Assembly: GCA_946414885.1 (NCBI GenBank)
Contig: CAMKQH010000016.1
Location: 1-64,000, forward strand
DNA from: an uncultured Lachnospiraceae bacterium
GTDB taxonomy: Bacteria > Bacillota > Clostridia > Lachnospirales > Lachnospiraceae
Length of the DNA: 64,000 nt
Direction: 5' to 3'
In this document: positions 1 to 7,193 of the stretch, piece by piece
Layout: each line of letters starts with the position of its first letter
Position numbering within the stretch: the first letter of the stretch is position 1
Made by a program: the position numbers and the translations under genes
Notes under the pieces: model-generated
What the model saw: only the letters and a program-made list of their open reading frames with translations
What the model was told of the DNA's origin: nothing
The model's database searches: none

Positions 1-106
1 AATTCCTGTTTTCCACTCCAGGCGGTACTGCTTCCGCACTTTACTACCGCTCGAATTCCTGTTTTCCACTCCAGGCGGTACTGCTTCCGCACTTTACTAC
101 CGCTCG
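1..106. repeat. 53-bp direct tandem repeat (two copies) plus a decayed third copy to ~150
   Basis: Positions 1-53 and 54-106 are identical 53-bp units. A diverged third unit follows at 107-157 and runs into the last codons of trpC. Each unit holds GGCGGTA and TACCGC, which can pair as a stem, so the trpC mRNA would end in a series of hairpins. A related pair of units lies between fabH and accDA (43870-43982), so this is a dispersed repeat family rather than a local duplication. The array touches the window edge and may continue beyond it. Function is unknown; a 3'-end stabiliser or terminator-like role is inference. Confidence 0.9.
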
Positions 107-146
107 AACTACATTTTTCTTCGCTAGGCGGTACTGGTTTCACTTC

Positions 147-953
147 TCACTGCCGCCCGGCGAGTTCATCCAGCATTTTCTTCTTGTCGGGGCTTCTCAT
201 GAGCGTCTCGCCAATGAGTACCGCATTGACGCCGCCCTGCTCCAGCCTTGCGATGTCTTCGCGGGTCTTCATGCCACTCTCTGAAACAAACAATCGATCC
301 CTGGGCACCAATTCCCGCAGTCTGACGGAATTTTGGATGTCCACCGTGAAATCCTTCAGATTCCTGTTGTTCACGCCGATGATCCTTGCTCCGGAGCGAA
401 GCGCCATCTCAACCTCCTGCTCATCATGCGTCTCCACAAGCGCCGCAAGGCCAAGTTCCTTTGCAAGTCCAAGATATTCGGAAAGCTCCAGGTCAGAAAG
501 CAGGGCGCAGATGAGAAGCACTGCATTGGCTCCCATTTCCTTTGCCTGATAAAGCATGTAGGCATCCACCGTAAAATCCTTCCGCAGAATCGGGATGTTG
601 ATCTCCCGCCGGATCTCCCGCAGATACTCATCACTTCCCCTGAAGTAAAACGGCTCCGTCAGGATGGACGTGGCGCTTGCCCCCGCCTTCTCATACTCTT
701 TCGCGATCTCCAAATACGGAAAATCCGGTGCGATCAATCCCTTGGAAGGCGATGCCTTCTTCACCTCACATATGAAGCTCATTCCCTCCTTTGCCAGTGC
801 CTTTTCAAAAGCACTGCCTCCGCAAGTTCCTTCCGCCTTCTCCTTCGCAAGAATTTCCCCGACAACCGCCCGCAGCTCCTGCTCCGGAACGTGCCTTTTC
901 TCCACCTGGATTCTCTCTCTCGTTTTCCCTGCTATTTCATCCAATATTGTCAT
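147..953 (-). CDS. trpC: Indole-3-glycerol-phosphate synthase
   Basis: Catalyses ring closure of 1-(2-carboxyphenylamino)-deoxyribulose phosphate to indole-3-glycerol phosphate in tryptophan synthesis (cytosolic TIM barrel). The 268-residue length is usual for the family. Visible motifs are CEVKKASPSKG with the catalytic lysine (after about residue 60), the PILRKDF strand, VETHDEQE, GVNNRNL and the C-terminal phosphate-binding GETLMRS. It is the third trp gene after trpE and trpGD, separated from trpGD by 263 bp holding a large inverted repeat. trpF, trpB and trpA are not in the window and may lie past its left edge. The ATG has only a weak upstream AGG. The last codons overlap a decayed copy of the 53-bp repeat. 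Confidence 0.95.
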   Translation of the reverse strand: MTILDEIAGKTRERIQVEKRHVPEQELRAVVGEILAKEKAEGTCGGSAFEKALAKEGMSFICEVKKASPSKGLIAPDFPYLEIAKEYEKAGASATSILTEPFYFRGSDEYLREIRREINIPILRKDFTVDAYMLYQAKEMGANAVLLICALLSDLELSEYLGLAKELGLAALVETHDEQEVEMALRSGARIIGVNNRNLKDFTVDIQNSVRLRELVPRDRLFVSESGMKTREDIARLEQGGVNAVLIGETLMRSPDKKKMLDELAGRQ

Positions 954-1009
954 ATGCCTAATCCCTATAATAGCGCTCTCTCGCCTTTATTCTAATCCTT
1001 ATTTTCCAA

Positions 1010-1035
1010 TCCTACTCTTCTGTCCTACTCTTCTG
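1010..1035. repeat. 13-bp tandem repeat in a pyrimidine-rich tract
   Basis: TCCTACTCTTCTG occurs twice in tandem. The surrounding 965-1080 is almost all C/T on the plus strand, so the trp transcript is purine-rich between trpGD and trpC. No coding potential or known RNA motif is seen here. Confidence 0.75.
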
Positions 1036-1136
1036 TCCTTATCTTTTCTCTTGTTTTCGTTCTTATTTTTTTCTCTCATCACTGTTGCATTGACGATCCA
1101 TCTCAAACCGTAAGCTTTCAACAACCTCGAGGGGGA

Positions 1137-1197
1137 GGGTCAGGTTAGTCCTTCTCAGGCATGTTTGCCAAGCGTGCCTGAAAGGACTATCTGACCC
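1137..1197. repeat. 61-bp inverted repeat between trpGD and trpC
   Basis: Arms are GGGTCAG/CTGACCC, then TAGTCCTT/AAGGACTA, then TCAGGCA/TGCCTGA, with one or two unpaired bases between blocks and a loop of about 13 nt. The stem has about 22 paired positions. On the transcribed minus strand it is not followed by a T-run, so it is not a classic intrinsic terminator. It lies 20 nt after the trpGD stop and could mark an RNA processing point, protect the trpEGD message 3' end, or be a remnant of a small mobile element. Confidence 0.8.
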
Positions 1198-1216
1198 CGC
1201 CTCCGAGTTCCGCATC

Positions 1217-2842
1217 TTACTTATTCGTCAACGCAACAAACTCTTCCATCTTCTTGTAGGCGTCACCGTTGTCGATGGTCTTCGCCGCGAGTTCCACGCC
1301 CTCCTTGAGGGAAGCGGCCTTTCCTGCCACATAGAGCGCTGCGCCGGCATTCATCAGAACGGCGGTTCTCTTGCCGCCCTGTTCCTCGCCGCGGAGCACT
1401 GCCTTTGTGATCTCTGCATTTTCTGCGGGCGTTCCGCCAAGAAGATCCTTCTGGCCGCAATGGCTAAGGCCCATGTCCTCCGGCGTGATCACATACTTCT
1501 TGAAGCTGCCGTGATCGATCTCGCAAACCGCCGTCTCGCCCACCGCCGAAATCTCATCCAGCTTTTCTCTTCCAAATACCACCAGACCCCTTTGGATACC
1601 AAGGTTGGAAAGCACCTTTGCCAGCGGCTCCAGGAGCGCCTCCTCATAAACGCCAAGAACGATCATGGAAGGACATGCGGGATTGGTCAGAGGCCCAAGG
1701 ATGTTGAAGATCGTGCGGATTCCCAGCTCCTTGCGGATGGGGCCCACGTACTTCATGGCACTGTGATACTTCTGTGCAAACAGGAAACAGATGCCTGCCT
1801 CGTTCAGAACCTCTATGCTCTTTTCCGGTCCGATCGTGATGTTTGCGCCAAGCGCTTCCAGACAGTCTGCGGCACCGGATTTCGAACTTGCCGCACGGTT
1901 GCCGTGCTTCGTCACGGGCACGCCGGCCGCTGCGATTACCATTGCCGACGTAGTCGAAATGTTAAAGGAATTCGCATTGTCTCCGCCGGTTCCGACAATC
2001 TCCAGCGTAGACTTTTCCGAATGGAGCTTTAGGCTATGATCCCGCATTGCCTCAGCAGAACCGGTGATCTCCTCTATGGTCTCGCCCTTCATGGAAAGCG
2101 CCGTAAGATATGCACTCTTTTGCACCTCAGACGTATTGCCGTCCATAATCTCATTCATCACGGCCTTCGCCATGTCATAACCAATATTTTCTTTTTTGCT
2201 CAGCAGAATGATTGCTTTCTTGATCGTGTCTGCAGATGCCTTCTTTTCAGGTGCAGGCTCCGCAGCAGTCGCGGTTCCCTTGCCCAGGAAATTCTCCAGC
2301 ACGCGATTCCCTTCCGGCGTTAAAATGGATTCCGGATGGAACTGCAGGCCATAGACCGGTGCGCTCACGTGCTCTACCGCCATAATCTCGCCGTCAGCCG
2401 TGCGTGCCGTCACCTTAAGGCACTCCGGCAGGGTCCCCTCCTGCGCGGAAAGAGAATGATATCTTCCCACCGTCATCTCATCATGCATGCCCGTAAAGAG
2501 CTTGCTGGAGGTATCGATCTTTGCGACGCTCTGCTTGCCGTGCATCAACTCCTTGGCATAAGTGATCTTACCGCCAAGTGCCTCACAGATGGCCTGATGT
2601 CCAAGGCAAATGCCAAGGATCGGTATCCTTCCCGCAAAGGTCTTCACCACGCTCTCGCAAATCCCTGCGTCTGCGGGTCTGCCAGGACCAGGCGACATGA
2701 TAATGTGATCGGGTGCAAGCTTTTCAATCTCTTCCACCGTCATCTCGTCATTGCGGATCACTTTGACGTTGGGCTCAATGGCTCCGACCATCTGATACAC
2801 GTTATAAGAAAAACTGTCATAATTATCAATCAGTAAAATCAT
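1217..2842 (-). CDS. trpGD: Fused anthranilate synthase glutaminase (TrpG) and anthranilate phosphoribosyltransferase (TrpD)
   Basis: Bifunctional enzyme of 541 residues. Residues 1 to about 190 are a class I glutamine amidotransferase giving ammonia to TrpE: GPGRPADAG, GICLGHQA with the nucleophile Cys, and HPES near the end. A linker of about 20 residues (AAEPAPEKKASAD) leads to residues 205-541, the phosphoribosyltransferase that joins anthranilate to PRPP: GTGGDNANSFN, KHGNRAASSKSG and GPLTNP motifs. A GGAGG site precedes the ATG, which starts 17 nt after the trpE stop, so translation is probably coupled. The G-D fusion is also known from Escherichia coli, so it is not unique, but it explains the absence of separate trpG and trpD. 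Confidence 0.96.
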   Translation of the reverse strand: MILLIDNYDSFSYNVYQMVGAIEPNVKVIRNDEMTVEEIEKLAPDHIIMSPGPGRPADAGICESVVKTFAGRIPILGICLGHQAICEALGGKITYAKELMHGKQSVAKIDTSSKLFTGMHDEMTVGRYHSLSAQEGTLPECLKVTARTADGEIMAVEHVSAPVYGLQFHPESILTPEGNRVLENFLGKGTATAAEPAPEKKASADTIKKAIILLSKKENIGYDMAKAVMNEIMDGNTSEVQKSAYLTALSMKGETIEEITGSAEAMRDHSLKLHSEKSTLEIVGTGGDNANSFNISTTSAMVIAAAGVPVTKHGNRAASSKSGAADCLEALGANITIGPEKSIEVLNEAGICFLFAQKYHSAMKYVGPIRKELGIRTIFNILGPLTNPACPSMIVLGVYEEALLEPLAKVLSNLGIQRGLVVFGREKLDEISAVGETAVCEIDHGSFKKYVITPEDMGLSHCGQKDLLGGTPAENAEITKAVLRGEEQGGKRTAVLMNAGAALYVAGKAASLKEGVELAAKTIDNGDAYKKMEEFVALTNK

Positions 2843-2859
2843 CTCCGTATCCTCCCGTC

Positions 2860-4335
2860 TTACTCCATGCCCTCGCTTGCCGCGAGGATGGCTTCCTTCA
2901 CTGCCGCTGCCTTCTGCAGGCTCTCCTGGTACTCTTTTTCCGGAACGCTGTCTGCCACGATGCCCGCGCCGGATCTGATAAACACCTTTCCATTCTTGGC
3001 AAAGGCCAGACGAATGCCGATGCAGGTATCCATGTTTCCGGTGAAGGAAAGGTAACCGATGGCACCACCGTAAATGCCTCTCTTATTGTTCTCCAGTTCA
3101 TTGATGATCTCGCAGGCGCGAAGCTTCGGTGCTCCTGAAAGCGTTCCCGCGGGAAGAATGGCATCGATGCAATCCAATGCATCCTTTCCGTCATCAAGCT
3201 GACCGCTGACGGTGGAACCAATGTGCATCACGTGGGAGTATCTCTCGATCTCCATGTACTTCTCCACCTGCACGGTGCCGATCTTGCTGATCTTGCCGAT
3301 GTCGTTTCTGCCAAGGTCTACCAGCATGTTATGCTCAGCTCTTTCCTTCTCATCCGCCAAAAGCTCTTTTTCCAGCGCCACGTCCTCCGCAGGCGTCGCG
3401 CCGCGTCTTCTGGTGCCTGCCAAAGGATAGGTAAATGCCTTTCCATCCTCAAGCTTTACAAGCGTCTCAGGGCTCGCCCCCGTAAACTCGCCGTCCGCGC
3501 CAGAGAAATAAAACATGTAAGGGGAAGGATTCTGTGTCCGAAGGACTCTGTAGGCATCGAGCAGGCTTCCCTCCATCTCTGCCTCCATGCGGTTGGAAAG
3601 AACAACCTGGAAGACGTCACCCTCCTTGATATATTTCTTTCCCTTCTCCACCATGGTGCAGTACTCTTCCTCGCTAAACAATGCGGTGAAATCTGATTTT
3701 AACTTGATGGGATCCGCCTTTGCCCGCTCGCCATCCGCGATCAGGCGGCTCATGGCATCCAGTTCCAACAAAGCCTTATTGTAATTGATCTCCAGGTCAT
3801 CCGTCTTTACGTTTGTGATAAGAATGATCTTTTGGCGGAAGTGGTCAAATGCGATCACCTTGTGGAAGAGCATCAGGTTCACGTCGGAGAAGCCTTCCTC
3901 GTCCTTCGCATCCAGCTTTAGGGTCGGCTCTGCATATTTGATATAATCGTAGGAAAAATATCCCACCAAGCCGCCGGTAAATGCGGGAAGCTCCGGAAGC
4001 ACGGGGCTTTGGTTCTCCTTCAGCACCTCCCGGATGCAGGTCTTGACGTCCTTCGTCTCCACCTGCGTCGTCAGGGCCGTTTTGATCTTCGTCTCGCCGT
4101 TTCTGCAAGAAATCTCCAACACCGGGTCATATCCAAGGAAGGAATAACGGCTCCAGCGTTTTTGGGAGTCCGCACTCTCCAAAAGATACACGTGACGGCT
4201 GACTCTCTTTAAGATACGCAAAATCTCGATGGGCGTCTTTGCATCCCCGAAAATTTCCGTTGCCAAAGGAATCACGCCGTACTTCTTTGTTTCCGCAAGC
4301 CTTTTGCACTCTTCCAACGTCTGATTCACCTTCAT
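2860..4335 (-). CDS. trpE: Anthranilate synthase component I
   Basis: Converts chorismate and ammonia (from TrpGD) to anthranilate. I chose the ATG at 4335 (491 residues, starting MKVNQTLEE) because AAGGAGGAATC lies just upstream; a longer frame would run back through the leader terminator. An LLES motif near residue 50 is the usual tryptophan feedback-binding signature. Chorismate-binding motifs follow in the C-terminal half: GDVFQVVLSNR, GTRRRG, ERAEHNMLVDLGRND and AGTLSGAPK. It is the first gene of the trp operon and lies directly behind a T-box leader, so it is expected to be induced when tRNA-Trp is uncharged and inhibited by tryptophan at the protein level. Confidence 0.96.
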   Translation of the reverse strand: MKVNQTLEECKRLAETKKYGVIPLATEIFGDAKTPIEILRILKRVSRHVYLLESADSQKRWSRYSFLGYDPVLEISCRNGETKIKTALTTQVETKDVKTCIREVLKENQSPVLPELPAFTGGLVGYFSYDYIKYAEPTLKLDAKDEEGFSDVNLMLFHKVIAFDHFRQKIILITNVKTDDLEINYNKALLELDAMSRLIADGERAKADPIKLKSDFTALFSEEEYCTMVEKGKKYIKEGDVFQVVLSNRMEAEMEGSLLDAYRVLRTQNPSPYMFYFSGADGEFTGASPETLVKLEDGKAFTYPLAGTRRRGATPAEDVALEKELLADEKERAEHNMLVDLGRNDIGKISKIGTVQVEKYMEIERYSHVMHIGSTVSGQLDDGKDALDCIDAILPAGTLSGAPKLRACEIINELENNKRGIYGGAIGYLSFTGNMDTCIGIRLAFAKNGKVFIRSGAGIVADSVPEKEYQESLQKAAAVKEAILAASEGME

Positions 4336-4362
4336 GTCTGATTCCTCCTTAAAATTTTGAAT

Positions 4363-4692
4363 AAAAAAAGTCCTTGACAATACGATCTCTGTACTGTCAA
4401 GGACGGGTTTACTCGTTTCCCGCGGTGCCACCTTGATTCACTCCCCTTAGGGTAGTGCCCTTATCGGATACCAACATATCCTGTGCAATTTACGCATGCC
4501 TTACGTCGCCCCATACTCTGAAGCCCGCTCCCGCGTTCCTCATTTCTAAGCGCCCTCCGTGGTCCATTTAACAGCCTGCATTTCCAACCTTTCTCAGCAT
4601 CCGGTCTCTCTGTAAGCGCATTTACTGTTTTTATCTCCACTTCCTCGGTTTGTTCCGCTATGAAGTTTTCAAGGGAATCACGTTCCCCGTTG
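4363..4692 (-). promoter_or_regulatory. T-box leader (tRNA-Trp) with intrinsic terminator, upstream of trpE
   Basis: The minus strand carries the T-box core GGTGGCACCGCGGG (about 4417-4433). It is followed by a strong terminator whose arms GTCCTTGACA and TGTCAAGGAC (4370-4404) end in a run of seven T. Upstream, Stem I is visible as GCGCTTACAGAGAG pairing back to GGGCGCTT. The candidate specifier is TGG, followed by A, in TTAAATGGACCACGG (about 4556-4570), which reads the Trp codon. Uncharged tRNA-Trp should bind the specifier and the T-box bulge and favour the antiterminator. The specifier fits the downstream trp genes. An open frame at 4461-4727 is overlapped by this structured leader and is not called as a gene. 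Confidence 0.93.
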
Positions 4693-4698
4693 GAAAGA

Positions 4699-4727
4699 AT
4701 CATAACTCTAACTTTTTTAATTGTCAA
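4699..4727 (-). promoter_or_regulatory. trp operon promoter
   Basis: On the minus strand TTGACA (4722-4727) is separated by 17 nt from TATGAT (4699-4704). This is a near-consensus housekeeping promoter. Its predicted start at about 4692 gives a leader of roughly 360 nt, which holds the T-box. Confidence 0.88.
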
Positions 4728-4784
4728 TACATATTTTTTGTCTTTTTTAGGTCATCGCGAATCACAAAATCGCTGACTTTACGG

Positions 4785-5531
4785 TTACTGTAACAGTTCC
4801 GCGTTTCTGAGGGTGCAATATCTGTACTGACCTTCATAATAGGTGTCAAACGTTCCCACCACGGTGATCTCCGCCAACTCCTCCGGATAATCCGCAGGAT
4901 ACTTGTGTTCGCCTGCAAGCACAAATTCGATGCCCTGGGCGCAGCAGGCCGTCGCATCCCGAATGATGCAGGAATAGTACTCGTTGCCCGTGTTTTCATC
5001 CTTGAAATAGGTGAAAGCACCGCTCATCTTGACTTTCTTCCCCAGATAATCATCCGGGGTCATCATCATGTTATACACTTCCGAATACACCATGGTGCTG
5101 GACAGCGCCGTCAGATCCACGTCCACTCCCTCCGACGCCACGGACGCCGTTTCCGTAGAAGCCTGCGTGTCACTTTCCTTCGAAACATCCTGACCGTCTC
5201 CTGGCACTTCCGAAGCCGCTTGGGATCCATCCCCAGTGCCTTCCTTTGTCTCTATGTTTCCCGGATTCTCTTTCGAATCCGCATCCCCGATACCGTCCTT
5301 CGTCTCTGCGTTCCCGAATCCCTCCTTCGAATCCTCATTCGCTGACGAGGCCGTGACCACCTCTTCCGAACCCTGCACCTCCGAAGACTTTTCCATCTCT
5401 GCATTCAAAATATCCTTGACGCCCTGCGTCGCGCCGCCGCGCTTTGCGGAACCCTCTGCCGATCCACACCCCGTCAATATGGCCACCGTTGCCACTGTCA
5501 ACATTACCTTCACAAATTTTCTCATCAACAT
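4785..5531 (-). CDS. Lipoprotein of unknown function, last gene of the zinc-uptake operon
   Basis: 248 residues. The N-terminus MLMRKFVKVMLTVATVAILTG-CGS is a lipoprotein signal with Cys at about position 22. Residues 30-135 are a low-complexity Glu/Asp/Ser/Thr/Gly linker with imperfect repeats of the type NAETKDGIGDADSKE. Residues 140-248 form a compact domain (DDYLGKKVKMSGAF, EYYSCIIRDATACCAQGIEFVL, EITVVGTFDTY) that looks like an OB-type beta barrel with a Cys-Cys pair. It overlaps the end of znuB by 7 nt, so it belongs to the operon. I infer a surface accessory role in metal uptake, but cannot assign one. The domain is not one I can name with certainty. Confidence 0.82.
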   Translation of the reverse strand: MLMRKFVKVMLTVATVAILTGCGSAEGSAKRGGATQGVKDILNAEMEKSSEVQGSEEVVTASSANEDSKEGFGNAETKDGIGDADSKENPGNIETKEGTGDGSQAASEVPGDGQDVSKESDTQASTETASVASEGVDVDLTALSSTMVYSEVYNMMMTPDDYLGKKVKMSGAFTYFKDENTGNEYYSCIIRDATACCAQGIEFVLAGEHKYPADYPEELAEITVVGTFDTYYEGQYRYCTLRNAELLQ

Positions 5532-6370
5532 CTTCTTCCTCCCATGATCTTTCCTGCCACGCAGGCCATCAAAAAAGCCACCACGTCAACTGCCACGATC
5601 GTTGATCCCACCGGCGTTCCCTCAAGAACGGAAACAACAATTCCCAAAAAGGCACAACACACGGAAAGCACGGCGCTGCAGATCGTCACGGCCTTAAAGT
5701 TGCCAAACATTCTCATCGCCGAAAGCGCCGGAAAGATCACAAGCGCCGAGATCAAAAGGGAGCCTACCAGATTCATGGCAAGCACGATAATGACGGCGAT
5801 GACCGTCGCGATCAAAAGCTGATACGCTTCCACCTTCATGCCGGTTGCCTTGGCAAAGCTTTCGTCGAAGGTCACTGCGAAAATTTTATGATAAAACAGG
5901 ATAAAGATCAAAACCACTACGACGGACAGGCCAATGCAAAGCCATACTTCCTGATCCGTCAAGGTCAAAATGGAAGTCGATCCAAACAAAGTGCTGCACA
6001 CGTCGCCCGACAGATTGGAGGACGTGGAAAACAAATTCATGAGCAAATAACCAAAGGCAAGCGCTCCCACGGAAATCATGGCGATGGCGGCATCTCCCTT
6101 GATCTTTGTGTTCTGTCCGGTGTGAAGAAGCAAAATGGCGCTCAGCACCGTGATCGGTAAGATAAGCAACATGTCATTTGAAAGGTTCAGCACGGCGGCA
6201 ATGGTCATGGCGCCAAAGGCCACGTGAGAAAGACCATCCCCAATAAAGGAGAAGCGTTTTAGCACCAGCGTAACGCCAAGGAGTGAGGAACACAACGCGA
6301 TGAGAACGCCCACGATCAAGGCCTTTTGCACAAGCGGCAACTGGAAATAAGTGATCAGCGTGTCAATCAT
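5525..6370 (-). CDS. znuB: Zinc/manganese ABC transporter permease (ZnuB/AdcB family)
   Basis: 281-residue polytopic membrane protein with about eight hydrophobic segments (for example ALIVGVLIALCSSLLGVTLVL and VIAVIIVLAMNLVGSLLISALVIFPALSA), typical of the ABC-3 permease family. The sequence FSFIGDGLSHVAFGA near residue 45 is a family hallmark. The start at 6370 is chosen because GGAAGGAG lies upstream and this start overlaps the end of znuC by 8 nt, as in a coupled operon. With ZnuC and ZnuA it forms a complete importer. Zinc rather than manganese is inferred from the His-rich partner ZnuA. Confidence 0.92.
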   Translation of the reverse strand: MIDTLITYFQLPLVQKALIVGVLIALCSSLLGVTLVLKRFSFIGDGLSHVAFGAMTIAAVLNLSNDMLLILPITVLSAILLLHTGQNTKIKGDAAIAMISVGALAFGYLLMNLFSTSSNLSGDVCSTLFGSTSILTLTDQEVWLCIGLSVVVVLIFILFYHKIFAVTFDESFAKATGMKVEAYQLLIATVIAVIIVLAMNLVGSLLISALVIFPALSAMRMFGNFKAVTICSAVLSVCCAFLGIVVSVLEGTPVGSTIVAVDVVAFLMACVAGKIMGGRRC

Positions 6371-7103
6371 GGTGCTCTCCTTCCTCCGCATCCGCGGTCA
6401 TCTCTTTTGACCTTTGAAGTAAAAACAGCTTTCCCAAGTCGCTGCTTAGATAGGACTCCTTGGTTCCATAGAAGGAAGGAGTTCCCACGTGAAGCACGTG
6501 GCTACTGTATTGCACGGCAACGTTTACGTCATGCGTGATCATAATGATGGCAACGCCTTCCTGATTGAGTTGCTTAATCAGCTCATACATTTCCATCGTT
6601 GCCTTGGGATCCAGTCCCGTCACGGGTTCATCCAAAACCAGAAGCTTTTGCGTGGCGCATAGCGCCCTGGCAAGGAGGACTCTCTGCTGCTGCCCTCCTG
6701 ACAATTCCCGATAACTGCGCCGTGCAAGCTCCTTGATCCCCATGCGCTCCATGTTCTGCTCTGCCAATGCCTTCTCTTCCTTGCCATAAAAGGGATGAAG
6801 CCCTGCGCGCCCAAGGCAGCCGGAACGCACGATCTCACGGACGGAAGCCGGAAAATCCTTTTGGATCACGGTCTGCTGCGGCAGATAGCCAATCTCATCG
6901 CTTCGAAGGCCATCCTGAAGCAGGATTTCTCCCGCAATCGGCTTTTGAAGATGCAAAAGCGTCTTCATCAGCGTTGTCTTTCCTGACCCATTTTCTCCCA
7001 AGATACAAAGATAATCTCCCTTACTTACCGAAAAACTGATATCCTTTTCGACTGCCTGTCCCTCATACCCGACGGCCAGATTCTTCACCGTGATAAGGCT
7101 CAT
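6363..7103 (-). CDS. znuC: Zinc/manganese ABC transporter ATPase (ZnuC/AdcC family)
   Basis: 246 residues from the ATG at 7103 (MSLITVKNLAVGYEG), preceded by GGAAAGGA. An in-frame start at 7184 would add 27 residues without a domain match. Motifs in order: Walker A GENGSGKTT, Q-loop GYLPQQ, signature LSGGQQQRV, Walker B LLVLDEP, D-loop TGLDP and the switch histidine in MITHDV. It energises uptake through ZnuB. The gene sits between znuA and znuB, and its stop codon overlaps znuB. Confidence 0.93.
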   Translation of the reverse strand: MSLITVKNLAVGYEGQAVEKDISFSVSKGDYLCILGENGSGKTTLMKTLLHLQKPIAGEILLQDGLRSDEIGYLPQQTVIQKDFPASVREIVRSGCLGRAGLHPFYGKEEKALAEQNMERMGIKELARRSYRELSGGQQQRVLLARALCATQKLLVLDEPVTGLDPKATMEMYELIKQLNQEGVAIIMITHDVNVAVQYSSHVLHVGTPSFYGTKESYLSSDLGKLFLLQRSKEMTADAEEGEHHD

Positions 7104-7193
7104 CCCGTTGTCCTTTCCGCACGCAGTCCTGAAAATCTCTTTTGCCGCGTGCCTTATAACGTCATTCATGGCTTGACTGTTCACCGCGCTTTT

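Noticed and set aside
1..106. Possible CRISPR array start
   Set aside because: The two 53-bp units are directly adjacent, with no unique spacer between them, and no cas gene is in view.
1460..2323. Long plus-strand frames opposite trpGD
   Set aside because: Antisense shadows with no ribosome sites; the minus-strand frame has all conserved motifs.
4461..4727. 88-residue frame upstream of trpE
   Set aside because: It lies inside the T-box leader and starts ahead of the predicted transcription start; the bases are explained by RNA structure.
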